From assembly GCA_020073005.1 (NCBI GenBank), contig JAIQFX010000036.1, forward strand, positions 1 to 46,418: a stretch of 46,418 nucleotides of DNA. The letters run 5' to 3'. Made by a program: the position numbers and the translations under genes. The stretch is from Terriglobia bacterium. Its GTDB lineage: Bacteria > Acidobacteriota > Vicinamibacteria > Vicinamibacterales > CAVVIG01. The notes below the pieces were generated by a model, which did not search any database, was not told the origin of the DNA, and saw only the letters and a list, made by a program, of their open reading frames with translations. The first letter of the stretch is position 1; each line of letters starts with the position of its first letter. Positions 1 through 10,319 of the stretch are shown here, piece by piece.

Positions 1-129
1 CCGCTGCCGACGTTTCCAGAAATCCGCAACCTCGTGCGCGAGATCATGGCCGCGCTCTTGTGGACCGCGCGCCCGGGTTGGTTACAACTGGCCATCGGTT
101 TTCAGCGGAATCCGCCGCTGCGAATCTGA
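1..129 (+). CDS. C-terminal fragment of an unidentified protein
   Basis: Frame 1 is open from the window edge to a TGA at 127-129 and encodes 42 residues ending in NPPLRI. The fragment is hydrophobic and rich in Trp, Pro and Arg, with one possible membrane-associated stretch (about residues 15-35). I do not recognise the family. The downstream gene is co-directional 48 bases later. The only support is the open frame and absence of a competing gene, so it could be a chance frame. Confidence 0.35.
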   Translation, partial: PLPTFPEIRNLVREIMAALLWTARPGWLQLAIGFQRNPPLRI

Positions 130-132
130 CAA

Positions 133-164
133 GGTAGTGGTAATTGGGTAGTGTTGGGTAATTG
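133..164 (+). repeat. Degenerate short tandem repeat in the leader of the next gene
   Basis: G/T-rich units of roughly GGGTAGT/GGGTAAT repeat about four times and end 12 bases before the ATG at 177. The same units, in the same orientation relative to the gene, precede the TonB-like gene at 1070, where they read as a clean octamer array. The array lies between the stop at 129 and the Shine-Dalgarno GGAG at 167-170. Confidence 0.6.
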
Positions 165-176
165 CTGGAGAGTCAC

Positions 177-668
177 ATGCGTGCTGCGCTACTGACTGGC
201 CTCGTCTTGGTCGCGTTCGCGTCGCCGGCACTGGCGAAAGGCGAGACAAAAAAGATCACGATTGCCGGCGACACGCTCGCATCGCCCATCGTCATCACAG
301 ATCCCGCGATTCTCGGCCACTTCAACGTCTGGACGGGGCCCGGAACCGGCGGGACCGTGCATGGCGTCGAGTGGAAGGCTACGGAAGGATTTGTCGTCGC
401 GAGCACGACGCCGGTCGGTCCGGCCCAGGGGCTCGTACGTTATGAGGTGACGTTCCTCGTCGACCGGCAGGACCGCGACGGCCATGACATGGCGTATGTC
501 GTCTTCTACGAGTACGACGCGAAGGCCGGCCGCGGCTATGTCTATTTCCCGGGCCGGAACGATTCGCAGTGGAGGACGAATGTCTTCCTGATCGTGCGCG
601 ACATCGAAGGCCGCTGGTATCCCGCGTCGCGCGCGTGGCAGGACGTCGTCACGCCATTGATCAAGTGA
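177..668 (+). CDS. Small secreted protein of unknown function (163 aa)
   Basis: I start it at the ATG at 177, which has GGAG six bases upstream, rather than the in-frame TTG at 162. The N-terminus is a clear Sec signal peptide (MRAALLTGLVLVAFASPALA, cleavage near residue 20). The mature part of about 140 residues is predominantly beta-type, rich in Gly, Tyr and Trp, and carries no motif I can assign. It is probably a periplasmic or surface protein. It is convergent with the TonB-like gene and the two share a REP-like hairpin between them. Existence of the gene is well supported; function is unknown. Confidence 0.75.
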   Translation: MRAALLTGLVLVAFASPALAKGETKKITIAGDTLASPIVITDPAILGHFNVWTGPGTGGTVHGVEWKATEGFVVASTTPVGPAQGLVRYEVTFLVDRQDRDGHDMAYVVFYEYDAKAGRGYVYFPGRNDSQWRTNVFLIVRDIEGRWYPASRAWQDVVTPLIK

Positions 669-682
669 CCACGTCGGCGCGA

Positions 683-705
683 GCAGCCCTGAAGGGCTGC
701 GCTAC
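683..705 (-). repeat. REP-like palindrome with GTAG head; likely shared terminator
   Basis: On the minus strand the element reads GTAG, CGC, then the palindrome GCAGCCCT/AGGGCTGC. The TAG of the GTAG head is the stop codon of the TonB-like gene (702-704). It lies between two convergent genes and could terminate both. The 5' GTAG tetranucleotide followed by a hairpin is the known architecture of RAYT-mobilised REP sequences. Confidence 0.6.
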
Positions 706-1070
706 TTCAGCGTGAAGTTGATGTTGACGTTCACGCGCACGGCGACGGGCTTGCCGTCCTTCCGCCCCGGCTTGAATTCCCAGAGCTTCATCGACTTCAC
801 GGCCTGCTGATCGAGACCGTACGTCGGATCGAGCGAGCGAACCACCTTCACGTCGCCGACCTTGCCATCCGACAGCACCACGGTCTCGAGGCCGACGATG
901 CCTTCGATGTGCGCATCCAGGGCTTCCTGCGTGTACTCGACCTTCGCCTGCTTGACGACGGTCGGGAGCGACACGCCGTCACCCGGCGTGTAGACTTCTT
1001 GCGCGCGCGCGACCGTAACGAACAGAGTCACAGCGGTCAGGGCCACCAGAGCGTGCAGTGTCTTCTTCAT
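702..1070 (-). CDS. Secreted TonB C-terminal-domain protein (122 aa)
   Basis: Residues 1-23 are a signal peptide ending ARAQ. The rest (about 30-122) matches the TonB C-terminal fold: an EYTQEALDAHIEGIVGLE strand-helix region, then VVRSLDPTYGLDQQAVKSMK and WEFKPGRKDGKPV, then a final amphipathic strand NVNINFTLK. Unlike classical TonB there is no N-terminal membrane anchor and no Pro-rich spacer, so it may be a free periplasmic domain rather than an energy transducer. It follows the Asp-box protein on the same strand after 38 bases, which are mostly tandem repeat. No Shine-Dalgarno is visible; the repeat runs almost to the ATG. The stop codon lies in a REP-like element. Confidence 0.85.
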   Translation of the reverse strand: MKKTLHALVALTAVTLFVTVARAQEVYTPGDGVSLPTVVKQAKVEYTQEALDAHIEGIVGLETVVLSDGKVGDVKVVRSLDPTYGLDQQAVKSMKLWEFKPGRKDGKPVAVRVNVNINFTLK

Positions 1071-1073
1071 ATC

Positions 1074-1107
1074 AATTACCCACTTACCCTACTACCCAAC
1101 TACCCAC
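1074..1107 (-). repeat. Octamer tandem repeat (NNGGGTAR x4) in a 5' leader
   Basis: On the minus strand four octamers follow each other: GTGGGTAG, TTGGGTAG, TAGGGTAA, GTGGGTAA. The array ends three bases before the ATG of the TonB-like gene (1070) and begins just after the stop of the Asp-box gene (1109). Related units precede the gene at 177. Confidence 0.7.
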
Positions 1108-1108
1108 T

Positions 1109-4342
<3,234 letters not shown>

Positions 4343-4366
4343 GGCAGGCCCTCTGAAGAAAGACCG

Positions 4367-4372
4367 ATTCTA
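4367..4372 (-). promoter_or_regulatory. -10-like box TAGAAT for the Asp-box gene
   Basis: TAGAAT lies 24 bases upstream of the ATG on the minus strand, leaving room for the AGAGGG ribosome-binding site. No convincing -35 is visible. The same hexamer precedes the genes at 25234 and 33763. Confidence 0.4.
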
Positions 4373-4400
4373 CTACCGGACCGCGGCGCGCTCCGCGGTT

Positions 4401-4432
4401 GTAGCGCGAGCCTGTCAGGCGAGCGGGCCTAC
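4401..4432 (+). repeat. REP-like element with GTAG at both ends
   Basis: The element opens with GTAGCGCGA, contains the tight palindrome GCCTGTCAGGC (4410-4420) and closes with CTAC (GTAG on the minus strand). The closing CTA (4429-4431) is the TAG stop of the metallophosphoesterase. It shares the core GTAGxGCGAGCCTxTCAGGC with the element at 8120-8174. Confidence 0.6.
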
Positions 4433-5574
4433 TGCAGATCGAGGCGCGAGCGGCCGCTGTACGGGCGGTACTCGCCCGGGCCGGATCCGATGACTTCCAC
4501 CGACAGATGGTCGCCGTCGACCTGCACCACGACGAAATGGTGCGGGTTGTCGGCGGCCGTCGGTCCCGGCTTCGTCAGATGCTGGACGCGCACGTTCTGC
4601 GCCTTGCCGGCCGCGAGGTACTGATCGAGATTCGGCTCGCTGTCGTACGTGTAGATCGGCGCGCCGCCTCCGCCTGTGACGATCTGATCCATGCGATACG
4701 TCACGCCCTTGTCGTCGTACAGCTCGACGAAGTGATCGAACAGGTGATCGTGGCCCGTGATCAGCAGCCGCACGTGATTGCGGCGGAACATCGGGACGTA
4801 GAGATTCCGGAGCGCGACCGTCGCCGGCTCCACGTTCTTCCCGCCGTGCGGGCCCGACGAGAAGATCGGATGGTGGAACACCGCCACGATGTGCGGGAAG
4901 CGCGCGCGATCGAGATGCTCGATCTGATCCTGCACCCACGCGAACTGCAGCGGATCGGATGCGATGTTCGAATCGAAGAGAACGAAGAACGCGTTGCCGT
5001 ACCCGAACGCGTACGTCGGGTACCCCTTGAGGCGCCGCGGCGATCCGTCCGCGGGAATCAGGTTCACGTTCGCGGCCAGCGCGTTCACGAGCCCGGCCTC
5101 GCGCTGCGGATCGCCGAGCGGCATGCCGCTCACGTCGTGATTGCCCACGGCGAAGAAGTACGGAACGCCGGCGCCCGTCAGCCGGTTGATGATCGGCGTG
5201 AAGCTGACGTTCCACATGTCCGCGCTCGCGCCGCGCAGCACCGCGTCGCCGGACTGGACGACGAAGCGCGCCGGAAACGGCGTCGACGCGAGGGACTTCG
5301 CCCTGGCGATCATCAGATCCATCAGCTTGCTGTGCTCGGGATGCAGGACTTCGCCGTCGCCCTGCGGGCCCGACGCGCTGCGCGTGTCGCCGTACGCAAG
5401 GAATGAAAACCGCGTGACGCCGGCCGACTCGGCTTCGGGAGGAAGCGGCTTGTCCGGCGCCTGAATCGGGCGCACGGTCGGCGGGATGTTGACGGGCGGC
5501 CGCCGCTGGGCAACGAGGGAAGCGCCGCAGGCCGCGGCGAGCATCAACGCGGCGAGGAGGCGGAGTCTGCGCAT
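4429..5574 (-). CDS. Secreted calcineurin-like metallophosphoesterase (381 aa)
   Basis: After a signal sequence (residues 1-23) the five metallophosphoesterase blocks are recognisable: FLAYGDTRS (Asp63), VVQSGDAV (Asp110), AVGNHD (Asn145-His146), AVFHHPIF and LITGHDHLFDHF. The first block has Arg where the usual D-x-H has His, so metal site 1 may be modified. The C-terminal 60 residues form a beta-rich tail. The family hydrolyses phosphomono- or diesters with a dinuclear metal centre; the substrate cannot be told. It is divergent from the ADOP permease. A TAACAT box lies only six bases upstream of the ATG and no Shine-Dalgarno is visible. The stop codon is supplied by a REP-like element. Confidence 0.88.
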   Translation of the reverse strand: MRRLRLLAALMLAAACGASLVAQRRPPVNIPPTVRPIQAPDKPLPPEAESAGVTRFSFLAYGDTRSASGPQGDGEVLHPEHSKLMDLMIARAKSLASTPFPARFVVQSGDAVLRGASADMWNVSFTPIINRLTGAGVPYFFAVGNHDVSGMPLGDPQREAGLVNALAANVNLIPADGSPRRLKGYPTYAFGYGNAFFVLFDSNIASDPLQFAWVQDQIEHLDRARFPHIVAVFHHPIFSSGPHGGKNVEPATVALRNLYVPMFRRNHVRLLITGHDHLFDHFVELYDDKGVTYRMDQIVTGGGGAPIYTYDSEPNLDQYLAAGKAQNVRVQHLTKPGPTAADNPHHFVVVQVDGDHLSVEVIGSGPGEYRPYSGRSRLDLQ

Positions 5575-5580
5575 CGGGGA

Positions 5581-5586
5581 ATGTTA
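5581..5586 (-). promoter_or_regulatory. -10-like TAACAT, probable leaderless start
   Basis: On the minus strand TAACAT is followed by TCCCCG and then the ATG of the metallophosphoesterase, a six-base spacing. The gene at 12480 has the same arrangement (TAACAT, GCCCCC, ATG). Transcription starting about seven bases after the box would begin at the start codon. Confidence 0.45.
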
Positions 5587-5619
5587 ACATCCGGCCCGGT
5601 AACAACGTCGTCACAGGCA

Positions 5620-8109
5620 ATGGAAACGCTCGCGCACGACCTCCGCTATGCCGTCCGCTCGCTGACGAGACTGCGCGGGGTGGCGCTCGTCGCGATCGCG
5701 GCCCTCGCGCTCGGCATCGGCGCGACGACGACGATGTTCGGCGTCGCCGACGCCGCGCTGGCGCGGCCGGTGCCCTTCGCCGATCCCGATCGGATCGTGA
5801 TGCTCTACATCACGCGCACGACGCCGCGCGAGGGCCTGGCGACGCTGCGCTGGTCGCGCCCGGTAATCGCCCTGCTGGAAGATTCCCTCGCGAAGACGCC
5901 GGCGTCATCGTTCGAAACGATGGCGTCCGTCACGGGCGCGAACATCACCATCGCGGGCGGCGACGGCGCGGCGGAGCAGATCGAGGGCGAGCTGGTGTCG
6001 CCCGATTATTTCCGGACCCTGCGGATTTCGCCGGCAATGGGCCGCGTCCTTCTCGAGAGCGAAGACGCGGTGCCGAACGCGCCGCCGATCGCGATGCTCG
6101 GCGATCGCGTGTGGCGGCAGCGCTTTCACGCCGACCCGGCGATCCTCGGACAGATCGTTCGCATCAACGACGTGCCGCTCACCGTCGTCGGCGTCCTGCC
6201 GCCGGGGTTCACGGGCATCACCGGCAGAGGCGACGTCTGGATTCCGCGGACGATGGCGCCGCGGTTGACGTACGCGGATTACCTGACGACGCCGCAGCAC
6301 TTCATCAGCGTCGTCGCGCGGCTGCGCGAGGGGGCGCCGCTCTCGCAGGCCAACGCCGAGCTCGCCGCCGGCGCCGCGCGGCTCGCGGACGCCGCCGGGC
6401 CAGCTGGCGCCACGTGGGGCGCCGTCGCAACGCCGCTCGGCGAAGCGCGCGTCGATGCCAGCGTGCGCCGATCGGTGCTCCTGCTCCTGGCGGCGGCGAT
6501 CGGCGTCCTCGTGATCGCCTGCGTCAACGTCGCGAGCCTGCTGCTCGCGCGCGCGCACATGCGCCGCCGCGAGTTCGCCGTGCGGCTCGCGCTCGGTGCG
6601 AGCCGCGCGCGGATCGTGCGTCTGCTGCTGACCGAGGGGCTGCTGCTCGCGATCGCGGCCGGCGCGTGCGGAACGCTCATCGCCGCCTGGGGCGTCGAGT
6701 TCTTCGCGCGCGCCGCGCCCGGCATCGCGCCGTCCGCGCAGAACAGCTTCGCGGCCGTTGCCGCGTTCGCCGTGCCGTCCATCGACGTCCGCGTGCTGCT
6801 GTTCGCGCTCCTCGCGACCGTCGGCACGACGCTGCTATTCGCGCTCGCGCCGGCGCTCCACGCGTCCCGGCCCGATCTCGTGCCGGACCTGAAGGCGGAC
6901 GAGCGCGGCGGACAGCGGCATCGCGCGCTCGCGGGCCTGGTCGTCTGCGAAGTCGCGATCGCCGTGCTGCTCGTCGCCAGCGCCGGCCTGCTGATCGAGA
7001 GCGTCTCGCGCATGCTCGGCCTGCGCACCGGCTTCTCGACCGATCGCGTGATCACGTTCTGGATCCGGCCGCCCAACTCGCGCTACCCGCCCGACTCGGG
7101 TCCGGCGATCCTCGGCCGGATGCTCACGCGCATCGAACAGGTGCCCGGCGTCGACGCCGCCGCCGTGAATCGCTGCGTACCGTTCACCGGCTGCGCGCGA
7201 ACCGTCGCGTCCTTTCCCGATCGCCCGGGCGACGCCGCGAGTCCGCCGATGGTCGGGCGGCATTACACGTCGCCCGACTACTTCCGCGCGCTCGGGATTC
7301 CGCTGCGTGCCGGCCGTTCGCTCGCGGACACCGATCGTCCGGGCCGGCCGCCGGTCGCCGTGATCAACGAAACGGGCGCGCGCCGCTTCTGGCCCGGCGA
7401 AAACCCGATCGGAAAACGCGTGTGGTTCGGGACGACGACCGGTCCGTTCTCGGATCCGGCGCACGCGGTGGAAATCGTCGGCGTCGTGGGCGACGTGAAA
7501 TACGAGAGCGTCGAACAGATCGATCCCAGTCGGGCGGACTTCTACACGTCGTTCCGTCAGTTTGCGTATCCCGACTCGATGATCATCGTCAAGACGCGAG
7601 GAGCGGCTTCAGCGCTGCTGCCGGCGCTGCGCGCCGCCGTCGCGGACGTGGACGCATCGACGCCGATCTTCGACGTGCAATCCCTCGACGAGCGCATCGA
7701 CGTCGCGACGTCGCGGCCGCGATTCAACGCCACGATCGTCGGGGCGCTCGCCGGCGCGGCGCTGCTGCTCGCCGCGATCGGCGTCTACGGCGTGCTGTCG
7801 TACGTGGTGTCGTCGAAGTCGCGCGAGCTCGGCATTCGCCTGGCGCTCGGCGCTGACCGCCGGCAACTCATCGGCCTCGTACTCGGCCAGGGACTGCGGC
7901 TCTCCTCCGTTGGCGCGGCAATCGGCGTCGCCGCCGCGCTCGCGACCGCGCGGTTGATGCAGAGCGTGCTGGTCGGCGTCGCGGCCACCGATTCGCGCAT
8001 CCTCGCCATCGGCGTCGCTACCCTGCTCGCCGCCTCCGCGCTCGCCGCGTTCCTCCCCGCCCGCCGCGCCGCCGCGATCGATCCGATCGTCGTCCTGCGG
8101 AACGAATGA
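5620..8109 (+). CDS. ADOP-family ABC transporter permease (829 aa)
   Basis: The protein has the hallmarks of the acidobacterial duplicated orphan permease family. There is an N-terminal HDLRYAVRSLTR segment and a first membrane helix (ALVAIAALALGIGATTTMF). Two MacB-type periplasmic domains each lead into an FtsX unit. The ARAHMRRREFAVRLALGASRARIV and SKSRELGIRLALGADRRQL regions are typical FtsX coupling segments, and the C-terminus FLPARRAAAIDPIVVLRNE is canonical. The family is thought to work in MacB-like export or lipoprotein handling, with the ATPase encoded elsewhere. I prefer the ATG at 5620 (METLAHDLRY) to the in-frame ATG at 5581, which would nearly abut the divergent gene. No ATPase or MacA partner lies nearby, consistent with an orphan. 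Confidence 0.92.
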   Translation: METLAHDLRYAVRSLTRLRGVALVAIAALALGIGATTTMFGVADAALARPVPFADPDRIVMLYITRTTPREGLATLRWSRPVIALLEDSLAKTPASSFETMASVTGANITIAGGDGAAEQIEGELVSPDYFRTLRISPAMGRVLLESEDAVPNAPPIAMLGDRVWRQRFHADPAILGQIVRINDVPLTVVGVLPPGFTGITGRGDVWIPRTMAPRLTYADYLTTPQHFISVVARLREGAPLSQANAELAAGAARLADAAGPAGATWGAVATPLGEARVDASVRRSVLLLLAAAIGVLVIACVNVASLLLARAHMRRREFAVRLALGASRARIVRLLLTEGLLLAIAAGACGTLIAAWGVEFFARAAPGIAPSAQNSFAAVAAFAVPSIDVRVLLFALLATVGTTLLFALAPALHASRPDLVPDLKADERGGQRHRALAGLVVCEVAIAVLLVASAGLLIESVSRMLGLRTGFSTDRVITFWIRPPNSRYPPDSGPAILGRMLTRIEQVPGVDAAAVNRCVPFTGCARTVASFPDRPGDAASPPMVGRHYTSPDYFRALGIPLRAGRSLADTDRPGRPPVAVINETGARRFWPGENPIGKRVWFGTTTGPFSDPAHAVEIVGVVGDVKYESVEQIDPSRADFYTSFRQFAYPDSMIIVKTRGAASALLPALRAAVADVDASTPIFDVQSLDERIDVATSRPRFNATIVGALAGAALLLAAIGVYGVLSYVVSSKSRELGIRLALGADRRQLIGLVLGQGLRLSSVGAAIGVAAALATARLMQSVLVGVAATDSRILAIGVATLLAASALAAFLPARRAAAIDPIVVLRNE

Positions 8110-8119
8110 TTTCCGGGGT

Positions 8120-8174
8120 GTAGGGCGAGCCTTTCAGGCGAGCCGATTCCGCTCGGCTGAAAGCCTCGCGCTAC
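8120..8174 (+). repeat. BIME/REPIN-like pair of inverted REPs
   Basis: Two 24-base arms (8120-8143 and 8151-8174) are inverted copies agreeing at 21 of 24 positions. Each arm starts with GTAG at its outer end and contains a CTTTCAG core. Two inverted REPs with outward GTAG heads match the REPIN structure mobilised by RAYT transposases. It lies between the ADOP permease stop and the M20 gene start, and its right-hand CTAC merges into the TACAAT box of the next gene. Confidence 0.7.
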
Positions 8175-8177
8175 AAT
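8172..8177 (+). promoter_or_regulatory. -10-like TACAAT, probable leaderless start
   Basis: TACAAT ends eight bases before the ATG at 8186, and no Shine-Dalgarno is present. The first three bases belong to the GTAG head of the REPIN arm. Confidence 0.4.
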
Positions 8178-8185
8178 GACACGTC

Positions 8186-9430
8186 ATGAATGCCCAACGC
8201 GTGATTGCCGATCTGCGCGAGCTGGCCGCGCTGACGTCGACGCCGGACGGCGCGCAGCGTCTCGCCTGGGGACCCGTGTGGCGCCAGGCCCGCGAGTGGT
8301 TCGCTGGAAAAATCAAGGCGCTCGGCCTGCGCATCGAAACCGACTCCGCCGGCAACAACTGGGTCACGATTGCCGGCGCGTCGTCGAAGACCGTGATCGT
8401 CGGCAGCCATCTCGACTCGGTGCCGAACGGCGGCTGGCTCGACGGCTGCCTCGGGGTCATGGCCGCGCTCGAGGCGCTGCGCATGCACACCGGCACGACG
8501 CCGCCGGTCACGCTGAAACTCGTCGACTGGGCGGACGAGGAAGGCGCGCGGTTCGGACGCAGCCTGCTCGGATCGTCGGCCGCCGCGGGCAGCCTCAAGG
8601 TCGATGAGGTTCGCGAGCTGAACGATCGTCAGGGCACGCGGCTCGTCGACGCGCTCGCGGAGAACGGCGTCCAGCTCGATCGCATGCTGAACGCGCACGG
8701 CGAGCTGAAGAAGATCGACGCGCGCGCCTATCTTGAATTGCACATCGAGCAAGGCCCGGTGCTCGAGTCGCTGAACACGCCGACCGGCGTCGTCCTCGGC
8801 ACGTTCGGCGTCGAGCGCAACATGCTGCGCTTCACCGGGCAGGCCGCGCACTCCGGATCGACGCCGATTCCGATGCGGCGCGACGCGTTTCTCGCCGCCG
8901 CGGAGACCGCGCTTGCCTGCCGCGAGATCGCCCGCCGGCATTCGAAACCTGGCGCGGGCGTCGTCTGCACGGTCGGCGTCGTCAACGTCGAACCGAAGAT
9001 CGTCACGGCGGTGCCCGGCGTCTGCGAGATCTCACTCGATCAGCGCGCGCTCGACGCGGGCGTGCTCGCCGCGATGCTCAAGGACGCGCGCGACGCGTCG
9101 GAGAAGGCCGCGCGCGACAACACCGTCACGGTGGAGTGGCGGGAGCTCTGGCGGATCAACCCGCGGCCGTTCGATCCGGCGCTGCTGCGCCTCTGTGAAG
9201 AAGCCGTGCGCGAGGAGACCGGTGACGCGCCGCGGCTGCCGTCGGGCCCGCTGCACGACGCCGCGGAGATGGTGCCGCACATGCCGGTCGTCATGATGTT
9301 CGCGTACTCGTCGAACGGCCTGTCGCATTGCAAAGAAGAAGATACGCCGCCGCAGCATCTCGAAAAAACGATCAGCGCCTATCTGCGCCTCGTTCAGAAA
9401 ACCGTCGCTCACGTGGAGGCCACGCGATGA
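8186..9430 (+). CDS. M20-family Zn-dependent amidohydrolase (carbamoylase/allantoate type, 414 aa)
   Basis: The full-length protein carries the hydantoinase/N-carbamoyl-amino-acid hydrolase metal ligands: His75 in VGSHLDSV, Asp86 in GGWLDG, Glu118-Glu119 in DWADEEG, His186 in ELHIEQGP and His381 in LSHCKEEDTPP. His222 in AAHSGSTPIPMRRDA is typical of the lid domain. The family removes carbamoyl or ureido groups (N-carbamoyl amino acids, allantoate, ureidoglycine); substrate specificity cannot be read from the sequence. There is no signal peptide, so it is cytoplasmic. It heads a translationally coupled operon: its TGA overlaps the ATG of the 56-aa membrane peptide (ATGA at 9427-9430). Confidence 0.9.
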   Translation: MNAQRVIADLRELAALTSTPDGAQRLAWGPVWRQAREWFAGKIKALGLRIETDSAGNNWVTIAGASSKTVIVGSHLDSVPNGGWLDGCLGVMAALEALRMHTGTTPPVTLKLVDWADEEGARFGRSLLGSSAAAGSLKVDEVRELNDRQGTRLVDALAENGVQLDRMLNAHGELKKIDARAYLELHIEQGPVLESLNTPTGVVLGTFGVERNMLRFTGQAAHSGSTPIPMRRDAFLAAAETALACREIARRHSKPGAGVVCTVGVVNVEPKIVTAVPGVCEISLDQRALDAGVLAAMLKDARDASEKAARDNTVTVEWRELWRINPRPFDPALLRLCEEAVREETGDAPRLPSGPLHDAAEMVPHMPVVMMFAYSSNGLSHCKEEDTPPQHLEKTISAYLRLVQKTVAHVEATR

Positions 9431-9597
9431 AAACTCTCTGCTGGCTGCTGATCGGGTTGGCGGCGCTGGCGTTCTGCGTCGGCACGGTGACCGCGTTCAC
9501 GCATCAGATGTTCCTGCTCGAGCCGGCCGGGTACTGGCGCGGCGCGGTCGGGTTCCTGCTGTTCGCGATCGCGTTCCGCACCATGGAGACGAAATGA
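9427..9597 (+). CDS. 56-aa two-span membrane peptide
   Basis: The sequence starts MKTLCWLLIGLAALAFCVG and has two hydrophobic segments (about residues 4-24 and 34-50) separated by a short loop containing HQMFLLEPAGYWRG. It overlaps the amidohydrolase stop by ATGA, and its own TGA overlaps the bicupin ATG in the same way (9594-9597). These tight junctions support it as a genuine gene. The family is not recognised; small paired-helix proteins like this are often membrane-complex subunits. Confidence 0.75.
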   Translation: MKTLCWLLIGLAALAFCVGTVTAFTHQMFLLEPAGYWRGAVGFLLFAIAFRTMETK

Positions 9598-10274
9598 TGC
9601 GGGCGATCGCGGCATTGGGCCTGGCGGCGATCCTGGGCGGAGCGAGCGCCGCTCCTGCGATTTCCCCGCAGGCACCGGCGACGTCGGGAATCGACCGCAC
9701 GCAGCTCATCGACAACGCGACGGTCACCGTCACACGGCTGCACTTCGCGGTCGGCGCCGCCGAGACGACGCACACGCACGCGTTTCCGCTGCTCATCATC
9801 CCGATCACGGACGGCACGATGAACGTCCGGCAGGGCGATCTGATCAAGGTGGGCGAACGCGCGGGCGAAACGTTTTTCGTGCCGGCCGAGACTCCGCACG
9901 CCGCATCGAATCGCGCGGGGAAGGCGATGGATCTGATCGCCGTCGCCATCAAGCCCACGCGTCCGAAGGCGCCCGCCGCGCCCGCGACAGCCGCGCCGCC
10001 TGGCATCACGCGCACGACGATTCTCGACAACGACGTCGTTCGCGTCGTGCTGGCGAAGTATGCGCCGGAGGGCCGTGAGCCGATGCACACGCACCCGAAC
10101 GATCTGCTGACGATTCAGATGACCGCGGGCCTGGTGGAAATCACGAACGGATCGGAGAAGTCGACCAGCGTCCGCCAGCCGGGCTTCGTGCTGTTCGTCC
10201 CGCGCAACGTGTCGCACGCCTACGCGAGCGCCGACACGAAGCCGTTCGAGTTGATCAGCGTGGCGATCAAGTAG
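9594..10274 (+). CDS. Secreted bicupin protein (226 aa)
   Basis: A signal peptide (about residues 1-20) is followed by two cupin barrels joined by an Ala/Pro linker (about 122-133). Barrel 1 has TTHTHAFPLLIIPITDG and barrel 2 has PMHTHPNDLLTIQMTAG, each with the HxH of cupin motif 1. Motif 2 His is clear in both barrels (ETPHAAS and NVSHAYAS), so both may bind metal. The signal sequence puts it in the periplasm or outside. It is the last gene of the M20/small-peptide operon. Function is unknown; cupins range from dioxygenases and isomerases to storage or binding proteins. Confidence 0.85.
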   Translation: MMRAIAALGLAAILGGASAAPAISPQAPATSGIDRTQLIDNATVTVTRLHFAVGAAETTHTHAFPLLIIPITDGTMNVRQGDLIKVGERAGETFFVPAETPHAASNRAGKAMDLIAVAIKPTRPKAPAAPATAAPPGITRTTILDNDVVRVVLAKYAPEGREPMHTHPNDLLTIQMTAGLVEITNGSEKSTSVRQPGFVLFVPRNVSHAYASADTKPFELISVAIK

Positions 10275-10277
10275 GCG

Positions 10278-10319
10278 GGTTCAGGGTACCGGGTTCTTGG
10301 TTCAGGGTTCCTGGTTCAC
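10278..10319. repeat. Six tandem heptamers GGTTCNN between convergent genes
   Basis: The 42 bases divide exactly into GGTTCAG, GGTACCG, GGTTCTT, GGTTCAG, GGTTCCT and GGTTCAC. The array starts three bases after the bicupin stop and supplies the stop codon (10302-10304) and the last five residues (VNQEP) of the radical SAM gene on the other strand. Confidence 0.8.

Noticed and set aside
5581-5619. Start of the ADOP permease at ATG 5581
   Set aside because: It overlaps the divergent gene's promoter box and adds 13 residues unlike the family N-terminus METLAHDLRYA.
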